Shown here one piece after another: positions 1 through 9,588 of a stretch of 34,771 nt of DNA. Source of the DNA: an uncultured Candidatus Saccharibacteria bacterium (GTDB lineage: Bacteria > Patescibacteriota > Saccharimonadia > Saccharimonadales > Saccharimonadaceae); the NCBI GenBank assembly GCA_947302765.1, contig CAMYWN010000005.1, forward strand, positions 1-34,771, in the 5' to 3' direction. The notes below the pieces were generated by a model. The model was not told the DNA's origin and ran no database searches. It saw nothing but the letters and a program-made list of their open reading frames with translations. Position 1 is the stretch's first letter. Every line of letters starts with the position of its first letter. A program made the position numbers and the translations under genes.

Positions 1-2
1 GC

Positions 3-74
3 ATTTTTAGCGAAGAAGACCGCTACAGGAAGCAAATCCTCCGCGATGCTAGTAAGAGATACATAAACACCTAA
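3..74 (+). CDS. C-terminal end of an unidentified gene (partial at window edge)
   Basis: A plus-strand frame is open from the window edge to a TAA and reads as a charged tail ending SKRYINT. The composition, rich in Lys, Arg and Asp, is plausible for a protein C-terminus. A second frame is also open for most of this short stretch, so coding is not certain. It would run convergently into the pcp-like gene whose stop lies a few bases further on. No family can be assigned from so few residues. Confidence 0.3.
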   Translation: MFSEEDRYRKQILRDASKRYINT

Positions 75-79
75 GGTTA

Positions 80-553
80 TTAATAGGCATTGTCGAAAAT
101 TTTAGTTGCGATTGTCGCTAGCGCGTCAAAATCGCTAATCTTATCTTTCATCGGGATGTGAATAAAAATCATCTTAGTTTTCAGGTTATTATCGTTTATG
201 TATTTTAGCCCACAGTAGTACAAATGATTGCACAAGTATTTTCCGGCATCCTCAGAAATTCTCACGTCAAAATTGCTGCTTAACACTTTTGCTAAAAGGT
301 TATAATCATAACTAGTTTTATAGTTTTGTTCCCCTCGCCCTACGGTCTCAATTTTGATGGTGTCCTTTGGTAAAGGAGCTTGTCCAAAAGAAATCACTAA
401 ATCAAAATCGTTGCTTTCTAGCTCTCGCTCTAGGCGCCGCGCACTACGCGCAAAATCGTTCCTAAGGCATAGCTTATGTTTGTAATTAATTCTATCGAGC
501 AGTAGCTTGGAAGAGTTATTCTCTCCGTCAAATGCCGTAAATAATACTTTCAT
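80..553 (-). CDS. Pyroglutamyl-peptidase I (Pcp, peptidase C15)-like protein
   Basis: The 157-aa product resembles pyrrolidone-carboxylate peptidases, cytosolic cysteine peptidases that remove N-terminal pyroglutamate. Visible family features are the N-terminal strand MKVLFTAFDG, the GQA segment near residue 58, a Glu near 69 in IKIETVG (position of the catalytic Glu), the Cys motif AGKYLCNHLYY with Cys near 108, and a His near 132 in FIHIPM. All three catalytic positions therefore appear kept, although the protein is shorter than the usual 200-215 aa. The ATG lies 7 nt after an extended -10 box and has no Shine-Dalgarno site, so it is probably translated from a leaderless mRNA. Peptide scavenging would fit an amino-acid auxotroph; that role is inference. 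Confidence 0.65.
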   Translation of the reverse strand: MKVLFTAFDGENNSSKLLLDRINYKHKLCLRNDFARSARRLERELESNDFDLVISFGQAPLPKDTIKIETVGRGEQNYKTSYDYNLLAKVLSSNFDVRISEDAGKYLCNHLYYCGLKYINDNNLKTKMIFIHIPMKDKISDFDALATIATKIFDNAY

Positions 554-560
554 TCTAGTT

Positions 561-566
561 ATTATA
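561..566 (-). promoter_or_regulatory. Extended -10 box of the pcp-like gene
   Basis: On the minus strand TGTTATAAT ends 7 nt before the ATG at 553, giving a transcription start at or next to the start codon (leaderless mRNA). Confidence 0.65.
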
Positions 567-577
567 ACAGTCTTTTA

Positions 578-733
578 GACTATGATGTTACCCGCTATAA
601 AATAGTACAACATGAAACTGCAGCCCATGGTATAAAACCATATCAACTGATCGAAATACCTAGTATGCATCCAGGGTTCAAGAATGGCGACCCCATTAGT
701 AAGATTGCGCGTAAGCATCGTCTAATTGACTAG
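578..733 (+). pseudogene. C-terminal gene remnant, function unknown
   Basis: The plus strand carries an open frame from before the pcp start region to a TAG at 731-733. It reads like real protein (DYDVTRYKIVQHE, then IPSMHPGFKNGDPISK and IARKHRLID) but has no sensible start: upstream is the pcp promoter. Its 3' end overlaps the 3' end of the Fic gene by 12 bp on the other strand. It is probably the surviving tail of a displaced gene, perhaps related to the fragment at the window edge. I do not recognise the family. Confidence 0.35.
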
Positions 734-1288
734 CTTATGCACATCGTATTCGTCTTGCTCCTCGTACTCATATGACGACTGTATACCTTTCATATAGACT
801 TCGCGGTTGTTAATGTCTGTGGTCAAAGCCCCACGGAGCAACGTCTTGATTTCGAGATCATTGATCGGGGAGCGTTCCATAGCGGAAAGATATGCCTCTT
901 TTTCAACCTTAGACCAATCTATGCATTTCCCTAGTCTCTTTTTTAGAATTTGATCTAGCCAGATTCTGGTTGCACGACCATTGCCTTCGCGAAATGGGTG
1001 CGCCACGTTCATCTCGACATATTTTTTAATAATCTCGTCAAAGGTATTTTCTGGTAGACTATCAATCGTCTTTAAAGTGTCGTTTAAATACATCGCGGGA
1101 GCAAAACGGAAATTACCCCTAGCTAGATCTACGTCACGAATTTTGCCAGCATAATCGAACACGTCTTGAAAAAGAAAATGATGGATTTGCTTTAGACCAT
1201 TGGTTGCTCCCACTTCAAACTCATCAATCTTATTGCTATCGTAGAGTTCGACGGCGCGCTTTTTGCTCTGGAGTTCTTCGTTCTTCAT
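722..1288 (-). CDS. Fic domain protein (AMPylase/NMPylase-like), probable class III
   Basis: The 188-aa protein carries the full Fic motif HPFREGNGRATR at about residues 97-108. Fic proteins transfer AMP or another nucleotide moiety to a hydroxyl of a target protein; the His is the catalytic base and the acidic residue plus GNG bind the nucleotide and Mg. Near the C-terminus SYEYE (about 172-176) matches the S/T-xxx-E inhibitory motif in the position expected of class III (NmFic-type) self-inhibited enzymes. The track starts at a TTG; the ATG at 1288 is preferred because it lies 8 nt after an extended -10 box. It is divergent from queA with no antitoxin gene beside it, consistent with autoinhibition. 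The target is unknown. Confidence 0.85.
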   Translation of the reverse strand: MKNEELQSKKRAVELYDSNKIDEFEVGATNGLKQIHHFLFQDVFDYAGKIRDVDLARGNFRFAPAMYLNDTLKTIDSLPENTFDEIIKKYVEMNVAHPFREGNGRATRIWLDQILKKRLGKCIDWSKVEKEAYLSAMERSPINDLEIKTLLRGALTTDINNREVYMKGIQSSYEYEEQDEYDVHKLVN

Positions 1289-1296
1289 ATATAACA

Positions 1297-1302
1297 ATTA
1301 TA
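1297..1302 (-). promoter_or_regulatory. Extended -10 box of the Fic gene
   Basis: TGATATAAT on the minus strand, 8 nt before the preferred ATG at 1288. It sits back to back with the queA promoter, so the two genes share a very short divergent control region. Confidence 0.55.
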
Positions 1303-1313
1303 TCAAAAAATGG

Positions 1314-1319
1314 TATAAT
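1314..1319 (+). promoter_or_regulatory. Extended -10 box of queA-tgt
   Basis: TGGTATAAT lies exactly 6 nt before the queA ATG, so transcription should start at the A of the ATG. No Shine-Dalgarno site precedes the gene. Confidence 0.7.
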
Positions 1320-1325
1320 ATACCA

Positions 1326-3910
<2,585 letters not shown>

Positions 3911-3977
3911 TGAAAAACTTTTTGAGGTTATTAACAAGCTTTGATCTTATAACGGGGATTGTTCGCTGCTTTAAGAG

Positions 3978-4406
3978 TTATTTTGTGTCGCTATAAATTT
4001 CGATCGTATTACCATCCGGATCGTAAACATTGAAAAAGTAGTAGGGCGCAGTAAAATTAACAAACATTATTTCCGATACTCTACCAATACGGAGTTTCTT
4101 GATTCTGTCATGCTCTTCTGTAAGATTGGGTGTAAAAAAATTTAAGACAATCGAGTTATTTCGCCCGATTTCTTTATCGGATAAAAAGTTGTTCTTGTAA
4201 TTTTCGTCGAGTCGGTCTTCGGTGTCACCCGAATCAATAAGGGATTCGTCGAACTTGCGATTATATATAGAAAGCTTGTTCCCGAGCTCGAACTCAACCC
4301 AGCGGTTTTTCGTGTAAACAGTCCCTTTTTTCTGAGTCAGTTTTTCGTAAAACTCAAAAACCTCATCAAATTTATTTGTTTCAATGTAAGTGCTACAAAA
4401 CTCCAT
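3978..4406 (-). CDS. VOC-superfamily (glyoxalase/bleomycin-resistance fold) protein
   Basis: The 142-aa product has the layout of a vicinal-oxygen-chelate domain: an N-terminal strand/helix unit (FCSTYIETNKFDEVFEFYEKL) and a C-terminal YFFNVYDPDGNTIEIYS, the usual end of the fold including the metal-binding-type Glu. Substrate cannot be predicted; relatives include glyoxalase I, dioxygenases and antibiotic-binding proteins. It is the last gene of the minus-strand operon nrnA-like/hydrolase/cysS/VOC: GGAGGG stands just before the ATG and the cysS stop is 9 bp upstream. It ends convergently with tgt across about 67 bp in which I see no clear terminator. Confidence 0.7.
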   Translation of the reverse strand: MEFCSTYIETNKFDEVFEFYEKLTQKKGTVYTKNRWVEFELGNKLSIYNRKFDESLIDSGDTEDRLDENYKNNFLSDKEIGRNNSIVLNFFTPNLTEEHDRIKKLRIGRVSEIMFVNFTAPYYFFNVYDPDGNTIEIYSDTK

Positions 4407-4415
4407 TTACCCTCC

Positions 4416-5867
4416 CTAATGTAAGTACTGCCATACGGGCCCATCGGAAGTGTCTTTAACGGTGAACCCGTGAGTCGCCAGCTCATCGCGGATTTCGTCT
4501 GCGCGCGCATAATTCTTTGCAGCGCGTGCCGTTTCACGCTCTGAAACAAGCGCCTGCAGTTCTTCCGAAATAATCGGCGAATCTGCAATCAGGCGCAGTC
4601 CGAATAGCTCATCAATCTTTCCCCAGTCGTCTAGTGATAACTCGGAATTATCGATTAACGCAAACGCTTCCGCCGAGTTCAGGTTGTTATTAATGGCGTC
4701 AAGAACTTGTGTAAGCACCATAGAATTTCCGCCGTCATCTCTTGCGGAAGCGAATATCCGGCTACCCTTTTCTGAAGGGCCTAAGACTCGGGCGAGCGCC
4801 CCGGAGCGGCCCGAAGAAAAGGGTGCCGAATGTTCGCTCTCTGAGGAAAGTTGATATAGCAAAGCAATTCTATTGCGCCAATTGAGCCTGCGGTTTCTAG
4901 CTGCCTCTAGCGACTCGAAAGTGAAGTTCCTTGTCCCCTGATAATGCCCGGATAGCACCCACATTTTATAGTCCATCGGCGAGAACCCTCGCTCAGACAA
5001 ATCGTCTAATGAATAAGTATTCCCAAGCGATTTAGAGATCTTTTCTCCGTCTATGGTGATAAAAGCACAGTGCACCCAATACTTAGCGAGTTCACGGCCG
5101 GTCATAGCGTGCATTTCGGCAATCTCATTGGTGTGATGTACTGGAATATGATCTACTCCCCCAGTATGGATATCAATTGGCTCACTTAGTTCTTTATGAA
5201 TAATGGTGGCGCACTCCAGATGCCATCCTGGGTAGCCTGGCCGGTTAAGGTAATCCCATCGCATCTCATGCTTTTCTCCAGGCTTAATGAACTTCCAGAC
5301 TGCGAAATCGGAAGCATTGCGCTTTTCATCAGAAAATTCAATCCTAGCCCCAGCCTTTAGACCCGACAAATCTAATCTTGCGAAATCGCCATATTCGGGG
5401 AACTTCGAAGTGTCATAATAAACTCCATCAGCCGTTTCATAAGTAAAGCCATTTGCGGTCATAGCATTAACCGCCTCGATGTCCTCCGCAATATAATCCG
5501 TCGCTCTCGCCCAAACGTCGGGCTCTTGCAACTCCAACGCCGTATAATCTTTCTTGAATAAATCAATATAGTGCTCCGCTACTTCAAAAACAGTCTTACC
5601 TTCCCTCTTGGCGCCTTTTTCCATTTTATCTTCACCTTCATCCGCATCGGAAACTAAGTGCCCGACATCGGTAAAATTCATCACACGTTTTACCTTATAG
5701 TCGCTTATCTTAAGCGCTCGGATTAGTAGATCCCAGTAAATATAGGAGGTCAAGTTCCCAATATGTGCTCTAGCATAAACAGTTGGCCCACAAGTATAGA
5801 TTTTTACGACGCCTGAGAGTGGCTTAAAAGTTTCAAGTTTTCTTGTTGCAGTATTATATAATTTCAC
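4416..5867 (-). CDS. cysS: Cysteinyl-tRNA synthetase with a palindromic insert
   Basis: Class I synthetase charging tRNA-Cys. Seen are the zinc/HIGH region TCGPTVYARAHIGN, the second zinc Cys in PGWHLECATI, the His/Glu of VHHTNEIAE, and the KMSKS equivalent KISKSLGN. The track starts too far upstream. The likely start is the GTG at 5867 (product begins VKLYNTATRK, 483 aa): GGAGG stands a few nt upstream and the GTG overlaps the end of the hydrolase gene, indicating translational coupling. The anticodon-side helical region holds a foreign Ser/Arg/Gly-rich stretch of about 30 residues (SEHSAPFSSGRSG..., ending IFASA) encoded by a 90-bp palindrome, outside the catalytic core. Confidence 0.95.
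   Translation of the reverse strand: MKLYNTATRKLETFKPLSGVVKIYTCGPTVYARAHIGNLTSYIYWDLLIRALKISDYKVKRVMNFTDVGHLVSDADEGEDKMEKGAKREGKTVFEVAEHYIDLFKKDYTALELQEPDVWARATDYIAEDIEAVNAMTANGFTYETADGVYYDTSKFPEYGDFARLDLSGLKAGARIEFSDEKRNASDFAVWKFIKPGEKHEMRWDYLNRPGYPGWHLECATIIHKELSEPIDIHTGGVDHIPVHHTNEIAEMHAMTGRELAKYWVHCAFITIDGEKISKSLGNTYSLDDLSERGFSPMDYKMWVLSGHYQGTRNFTFESLEAARNRRLNWRNRIALLYQLSSESEHSAPFSSGRSGALARVLGPSEKGSRIFASARDDGGNSMVLTQVLDAINNNLNSAEAFALIDNSELSLDDWGKIDELFGLRLIADSPIISEELQALVSERETARAAKNYARADEIRDELATHGFTVKDTSDGPVWQYLH
4749..4838 (-). repeat. 90-bp palindromic element inserted in frame in cysS
   Basis: The arms (left GCGAATATCCGGCTACCC plus TTTTCT; right AGAAAAGGGTGCCGAATG plus TTCGC) pair over about 23 bp with a few mismatches or a bulge, and a second stem GGGCC/GGCCC follows inside. 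The length of 90 bp is exactly 30 codons. The sequence is unrelated to the tgt family but has the same character: GC-rich, foldback, in frame, at a variable site of the protein. Confidence 0.65.
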
Positions 5868-6591
5868 TAATTGTTTCCTCCAGTATAGTTGCAATTTTAG
5901 TATATTTATCCTTGGTAACGCCGTGATGTCCAATTGTGGGGATAGCCTTAAGGTTTTTGTTTTTCTTAATGATACTTGGTATATTATGTGAAGCAATTAT
6001 CCTGTCTTCGGTACCAAAGATTAAAGTGGTGGGGACCTTTATCTCAGCCAAGGTCTGGTAGTTGTCGCGACAGAGTACGATATTCTCCATGGAATTATTG
6101 AAGGCCTTTTCTTTTAAAATCTCAGGATTTTTAGCCCCGAGGACTTTTTTGAACATATCGATTCCCGCCCAAAAAGCTGGATTGTCAAAATCCTTCGGCG
6201 AGTAGATTGGAGGCGAAACCAGAATGAGCTTCTGGATGCTATCATGGTAAGTTTTGGCATATCTCGTGACAATGAAAGTTCCAAGCGAATGCCCGATTAA
6301 TACTATTGGGGTGTCGGTACCTAGTTCAATAATTGCATTATGAAGTGCCTCGATTTGCTCGTCGTAGTTATATTTAAGAGAATCATCTTTCAAAGATTTG
6401 CCCGATCCAAGCAAATCAAACGTCACGAAGCGTACTCCATTGAGGCTTTTCTTAGCCTTAAAATATTCCAAAGCATCATCATACGAAGAGGAGTTGGAAG
6501 CGATCCCATGAATCATCACTACGGTCAAAACTGGCGAATCGGTATTAGAGCGATCATTGGTTTTTTCTAAAGTCAATTCATTCTTTTTCAT
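5854..6591 (-). CDS. Alpha/beta-hydrolase fold protein
   Basis: The 245-aa protein has the alpha/beta-hydrolase pattern: an oxyanion-region motif VVMIHGIASNSSSYDD, the nucleophile elbow GHSLG, an Asp in FGTEDRI and a final His in IGHHGVT, giving a complete Ser-Asp-His triad. No signal peptide is visible, so it probably acts in the cytoplasm. The substrate is unknown; esterases, lipases and haloperoxidases share this pattern. The ATG overlaps the end of the DHH gene by 14 bp with GGAGA before it, and its own 3' end contains the ribosome site and start of cysS, so it is the second gene of a tight four-gene operon. Confidence 0.8.
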   Translation of the reverse strand: MKKNELTLEKTNDRSNTDSPVLTVVMIHGIASNSSSYDDALEYFKAKKSLNGVRFVTFDLLGSGKSLKDDSLKYNYDEQIEALHNAIIELGTDTPIVLIGHSLGTFIVTRYAKTYHDSIQKLILVSPPIYSPKDFDNPAFWAGIDMFKKVLGAKNPEILKEKAFNNSMENIVLCRDNYQTLAEIKVPTTLIFGTEDRIIASHNIPSIIKKNKNLKAIPTIGHHGVTKDKYTKIATILEETISEII

Positions 6592-7561
6592 TTAAAATCT
6601 CCGGGATTATTTTTATTAATTCTTTAATTGTTTCGTCATATGAAATATCGTAAGTGCGAAAACCTGCCGCATACGGATGGCCTCCTCCGCCGAAGTACCC
6701 AGCGATTTTATCAGCAACTGGCGCATCACTCGCGCAGCGGATTTTACCTGTAAGTTTGCCATCTGGATAGGTCTTTATTGCGATCGCTACTTCTACCCCC
6801 TCTACGAGCCTCATTTCTTCCAAAATCAATACGTTAGGATTGTACTCATCGGAGTACTCGCGGATGTCATCCCAGGGGATATGTACAGTGGATAATTTAC
6901 CGTCAAGATAGTATTCAATTCTCTTAATTAGGTCAGCCTTATAATCTAGAATTCTCGGCGATTTTTTCATGAATTCGCGCCTTCTATCCTCCAAACTAGA
7001 AATATCGGCCCCTAGTCTAGTCAGCTCCGCCGCAATCTCAAAGGTTTCTGCTGTTACCGTGGCACTAGTAAGCCCCAGTGTGTCAGACAATATTCCCTGG
7101 AAAATCACCTCGGCTGTTTCCTTAGAAATATCCAATTCTGGCGTTCTTGCAATACGGTATATAATCTCGGCACATGCAGGACGGACTTCGATAATGCTTT
7201 CATGCGGAAAGTCTAGATTATCCGGAGTTTCATGGTGATCGATTACCAGCACCGGCGCCGAATAGAGACGGTTTTTGATTGCGGCGTCATCTAATAACTT
7301 AGACAACAACACCTCCGCAGCCGTATCTACAACGATGTATCCATCCGCCTTATAATCAAATTCATTTGTTACCCTGGACCAATCAGTAAAATAATGTAAG
7401 TACTTCGGAATATCCACTGGACAGTAGAGAGATATTTCCTTATCGCTCAAAAGATAATCAAGCGCAATGGCGCTAGCAAGAGAATCCCCATCTGGGTTCT
7501 CTGCTTGGATCACACAGATTCGTTCTTTTCCTTGGATAAATTTACTAAAAACATCATACAT
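6578..7561 (-). CDS. DHH/DHHA1 phosphoesterase, NrnA-like (nano-RNase/pAp phosphatase family)
   Basis: The 327-aa protein has the DHH motif (VIDHHE, about 107-111) and the C-terminal DHHA1 GGGGHPYAAGF. Family members degrade 2-5 nt RNA, cyclic-dinucleotide products (pGpG, pApA) or pAp. Motif I reads QAENPDGDSLAS: the Asp residues are present, but the His usually found just before (SHxxPDGD) appears replaced by Ala, so metal binding may differ. The ATG lies 6 nt after an extended -10 box with no Shine-Dalgarno site; it heads the operon leading to cysS and is divergent from the HAD gene over about 42 bp. Confidence 0.85.
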   Translation of the reverse strand: MYDVFSKFIQGKERICVIQAENPDGDSLASAIALDYLLSDKEISLYCPVDIPKYLHYFTDWSRVTNEFDYKADGYIVVDTAAEVLLSKLLDDAAIKNRLYSAPVLVIDHHETPDNLDFPHESIIEVRPACAEIIYRIARTPELDISKETAEVIFQGILSDTLGLTSATVTAETFEIAAELTRLGADISSLEDRRREFMKKSPRILDYKADLIKRIEYYLDGKLSTVHIPWDDIREYSDEYNPNVLILEEMRLVEGVEVAIAIKTYPDGKLTGKIRCASDAPVADKIAGYFGGGGHPYAAGFRTYDISYDETIKELIKIIPEILNEKE

Positions 7562-7567
7562 ATCTGA

Positions 7568-7573
7568 ATTATA
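7568..7573 (-). promoter_or_regulatory. Extended -10 box of the DHH operon
   Basis: TGATATAAT on the minus strand, 6 nt before the ATG at 7561. It predicts a leaderless mRNA covering the DHH, hydrolase, cysS and VOC genes. Confidence 0.65.
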
Positions 7574-7591
7574 TCATAATATAACGTGTGA

Positions 7592-7597
7592 TATAAT
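7592..7597 (+). promoter_or_regulatory. Extended -10 box of the HAD-pgsA pair
   Basis: TGATATAAT, 6 nt before the ATG at 7604. It forms a divergent promoter pair with the DHH operon. Confidence 0.65.
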
Positions 7598-7603
7598 AGA
7601 GGT

Positions 7604-8035
7604 ATGAGCATTTTCCGCGCGGACAAAAAATTCAAAAGATTTGAGGATGTCACTCCGGCCTTGCTAAAAAAAGAAAAGGTCAAACTTTTGTTATGCGACC
7701 TCGACAATACCCTACGGCTTCATTCCGAGAAAGAACCGGCCGATGAACTAGCAGATTGGGTAGAGGAATGTCGTAAGGCTGGTGTCAAAATCGTGATTAT
7801 TTCGAACAATGGTCGCAAAAAGATGATGCAGAAGTTTTGCGAGCCGATTGGTGTAGATTGTGTCTGGTGGGCCAAGAAGCCACTCAGCACTAAGCTTACC
7901 GAAGCGATGGGGCAGTATAAGTTTAAACCGGAAGAAACTGTCATGTTAGGCGATAAATGGTCGACAGATGTCTTGGCAGCTAAATTCGCTAAAATTCGTG
8001 CTTGGAAAGTTGATCACAGAAGAGATATCGTATGA
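7604..8035 (+). CDS. HAD-superfamily phosphatase, YqeG-like (subclass IIIA)
   Basis: The 143-aa product carries the four HAD motifs without a cap domain: DLDNT (about 32-36, nucleophile and acid/base Asp), ISNN, the Lys of AKKP, and GDKWSTD. Size and motif spelling match the YqeG group, members of which dephosphorylate phosphatidylglycerol phosphate (the Gep4/YqeG family). The next gene, overlapping by ATGA, is the phosphatidylglycerophosphate synthase-like pgsA, which strengthens that role: the two would make phosphatidylglycerol in consecutive steps. The start follows an extended -10 box by 6 nt, so the mRNA is probably leaderless. Confidence 0.75.
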   Translation: MSIFRADKKFKRFEDVTPALLKKEKVKLLLCDLDNTLRLHSEKEPADELADWVEECRKAGVKIVIISNNGRKKMMQKFCEPIGVDCVWWAKKPLSTKLTEAMGQYKFKPEETVMLGDKWSTDVLAAKFAKIRAWKVDHRRDIV

Positions 8036-8685
8036 CGAGTGAAAACAATCCAGCCAAAAACGCTTCCAAAAGCGACGTCGTCGCTCAGAAACCCAACACT
8101 AACAAAGCCAAAACAAAGTCTACTCCATCTGCACCCAAGAAGGCGATTACTGGCCCGACTTACTTGACCATTCTGCGGATGATTCTCTCGGTGGCCTTTA
8201 TGTTCTTCGTACTCTTTCCTGATATGTGGGCCAAGGTGGTGGCCCTTGTCGTATTCGTGGTTGCCTCCATCACGGATAAAATCGATGGCAACTGGGCACG
8301 AAGCCAGGGGCTAATTACAGATCTAGGAGCCTTTCTGGACCCACTAGCCGACAAAATGTTAGTTGATCTAGCTTTTCTCGCGATGGTCCAAATTAATGTC
8401 GTTCCCATCTGGGTCTTTGCGCTTATCCTAGTACGCGATCTGGCGATTGACGGCATGCGGATGATGATCGCAAGAAACGGTGTTACCGTGTCGGCATCCT
8501 ATTTGGGCAAACTCAAGACAACATTCCAGATGACGGCGTTAATCATCCTTCAAGTTAGTTTAATATTCCAAGTTGAGCTATTCGGTATCTTAGGCTACAT
8601 CGCTCTATACCTCGCCCTCATTCTCACCCTAGTATCGGGCGCAGATTACATGATTAAAGGTTGGCCGAAGATAACTAGTTCCTAA
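8032..8685 (+). CDS. pgsA: CDP-alcohol phosphatidyltransferase, probable phosphatidylglycerophosphate synthase
   Basis: The signature DGNWARSQGLITDLGAFLD fits D-G-x2-A-R-x8-G-x3-D-x3-D, the metal and CDP site of CDP-alcohol phosphatidyltransferases. About six hydrophobic segments follow, so it is an integral membrane protein. The first ~45 residues are a Lys/Asn/Thr/Ser-rich tail not found in most PgsA proteins. Glycerol-3-phosphate is the likely acceptor, given the overlapping YqeG-like phosphatase gene (ATGA overlap) and cdsA, which makes CDP-diacylglycerol, convergent just downstream. Serine or inositol acceptors cannot be excluded from sequence. Confidence 0.85.
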   Translation: MTSENNPAKNASKSDVVAQKPNTNKAKTKSTPSAPKKAITGPTYLTILRMILSVAFMFFVLFPDMWAKVVALVVFVVASITDKIDGNWARSQGLITDLGAFLDPLADKMLVDLAFLAMVQINVVPIWVFALILVRDLAIDGMRMMIARNGVTVSASYLGKLKTTFQMTALIILQVSLIFQVELFGILGYIALYLALILTLVSGADYMIKGWPKITSS

Positions 8686-8813
8686 TGCTTAATACCCAAC
8701 ACTTATCACTTAATTTCTCATGCTTAATGCGCGCTATTGCTAAGACGGACCACTAGAATTGCGATCAAGCACAGACTGCCAATGAGACAACCTCTAGCTT
8801 ATAGCCCCAACTA

Positions 8814-9500
8814 TTATATCGATGAAATAATGATTAACAGTACCGTACAGGCAAAAGCTGTAGAGTCGATCCGATCCAGAAAACCACCATGTCCTTCTGA
8901 ACCGCCCACGACGGTTTCAAGTTTTTCGAAGAACGGCTTTTTGATTAATATTTCATTAGAATCTTTGACGCCAAATTTCCGTTTTAGTAGGCTTTCGAAT
9001 AGATCACCCACTAGGGCTAGTGGTCCCGAGAGTAAATAGATCCAGTCAGAAGCGGGAGCACCATTTAGCCAAATCAGAAGCGCCACCATTATTAGTGAAG
9101 CACTAAGCCCCAGAATAGTTCCCTCCCAGGTTTTATTTTTAGAGACATACGGAAAAGGCCGTGATTTTTTAAAGATTTTGCCGCCAAACATTTTTCCGAA
9201 TAAATACGCAAAAATATCATATCCAGGCACTCCCAGTACAATATACCAAAAGTGTGATACATTGACTTGCGAAACAAATATTACGCTATAAGCCAAAAAT
9301 GCAATTTCGATAATCGCTAGCAAGAATAAAGTAAAAGACTTTTTCTTTCGAAAAAAGGATATTAACTCTACGGCCGATATTAAAGCGAATAGCCCATAAA
9401 GAATCCGGAACGGAATGCTATCAAAAGTATAAAGTGAAATAATCGCAACCGCAAATAAAGCAAACCCGACAGATACTCGCACTCGGAAGTTTTTGTCCAT
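8814..9500 (-). CDS. cdsA: Phosphatidate cytidylyltransferase
   Basis: CdsA makes CDP-diacylglycerol from phosphatidate and CTP. The C-terminal signature is recognisable as SLLKRKFGVKDSNEI, then GHGGFLDRIDS. The two halves, normally joined as KDSG-x-x-PGHGG, are separated here by about 17 extra residues (IKKPFFEKLETVVGGSE). Several hydrophobic segments precede the signature. The track start MCYNSF is the promoter being translated: TGCTATAAT ends 6 nt before the ATG at 9500, so the protein begins MDKNFRVRV (228 aa) and the mRNA is leaderless. It is convergent with pgsA across a 128-bp gap. Confidence 0.85.
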   Translation of the reverse strand: MDKNFRVRVSVGFALFAVAIISLYTFDSIPFRILYGLFALISAVELISFFRKKKSFTLFLLAIIEIAFLAYSVIFVSQVNVSHFWYIVLGVPGYDIFAYLFGKMFGGKIFKKSRPFPYVSKNKTWEGTILGLSASLIMVALLIWLNGAPASDWIYLLSGPLALVGDLFESLLKRKFGVKDSNEILIKKPFFEKLETVVGGSEGHGGFLDRIDSTAFACTVLLIIISSI

Positions 9501-9506
9501 AAACGA

Positions 9507-9512
9507 ATTATA
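9507..9512 (-). promoter_or_regulatory. Extended -10 box of cdsA
   Basis: TGCTATAAT on the minus strand, 6 nt before the ATG at 9500. Confidence 0.65.
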
Positions 9513-9576
9513 GCACACTTTTTTGTAGCGGGCCTACTAAAGCTATTAATACCACGATAGTAGCCATTAAAGGTGG

Positions 9577-9582
9577 TATAAT
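9577..9582 (+). promoter_or_regulatory. Extended -10 box of the acyl-CoA synthetase gene
   Basis: TGGTATAAT, 6 nt before the ATG at 9589; the same layout as queA. Confidence 0.65.
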
Positions 9583-9588
9583 TATCTC

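Noticed and set aside
8686-8813. Hidden gene or RNA between pgsA and cdsA
   Set aside because: I see no start with a ribosome site, no clear hairpin-T terminator and no recognisable RNA; only a loose repeat of TGCTTAAT.
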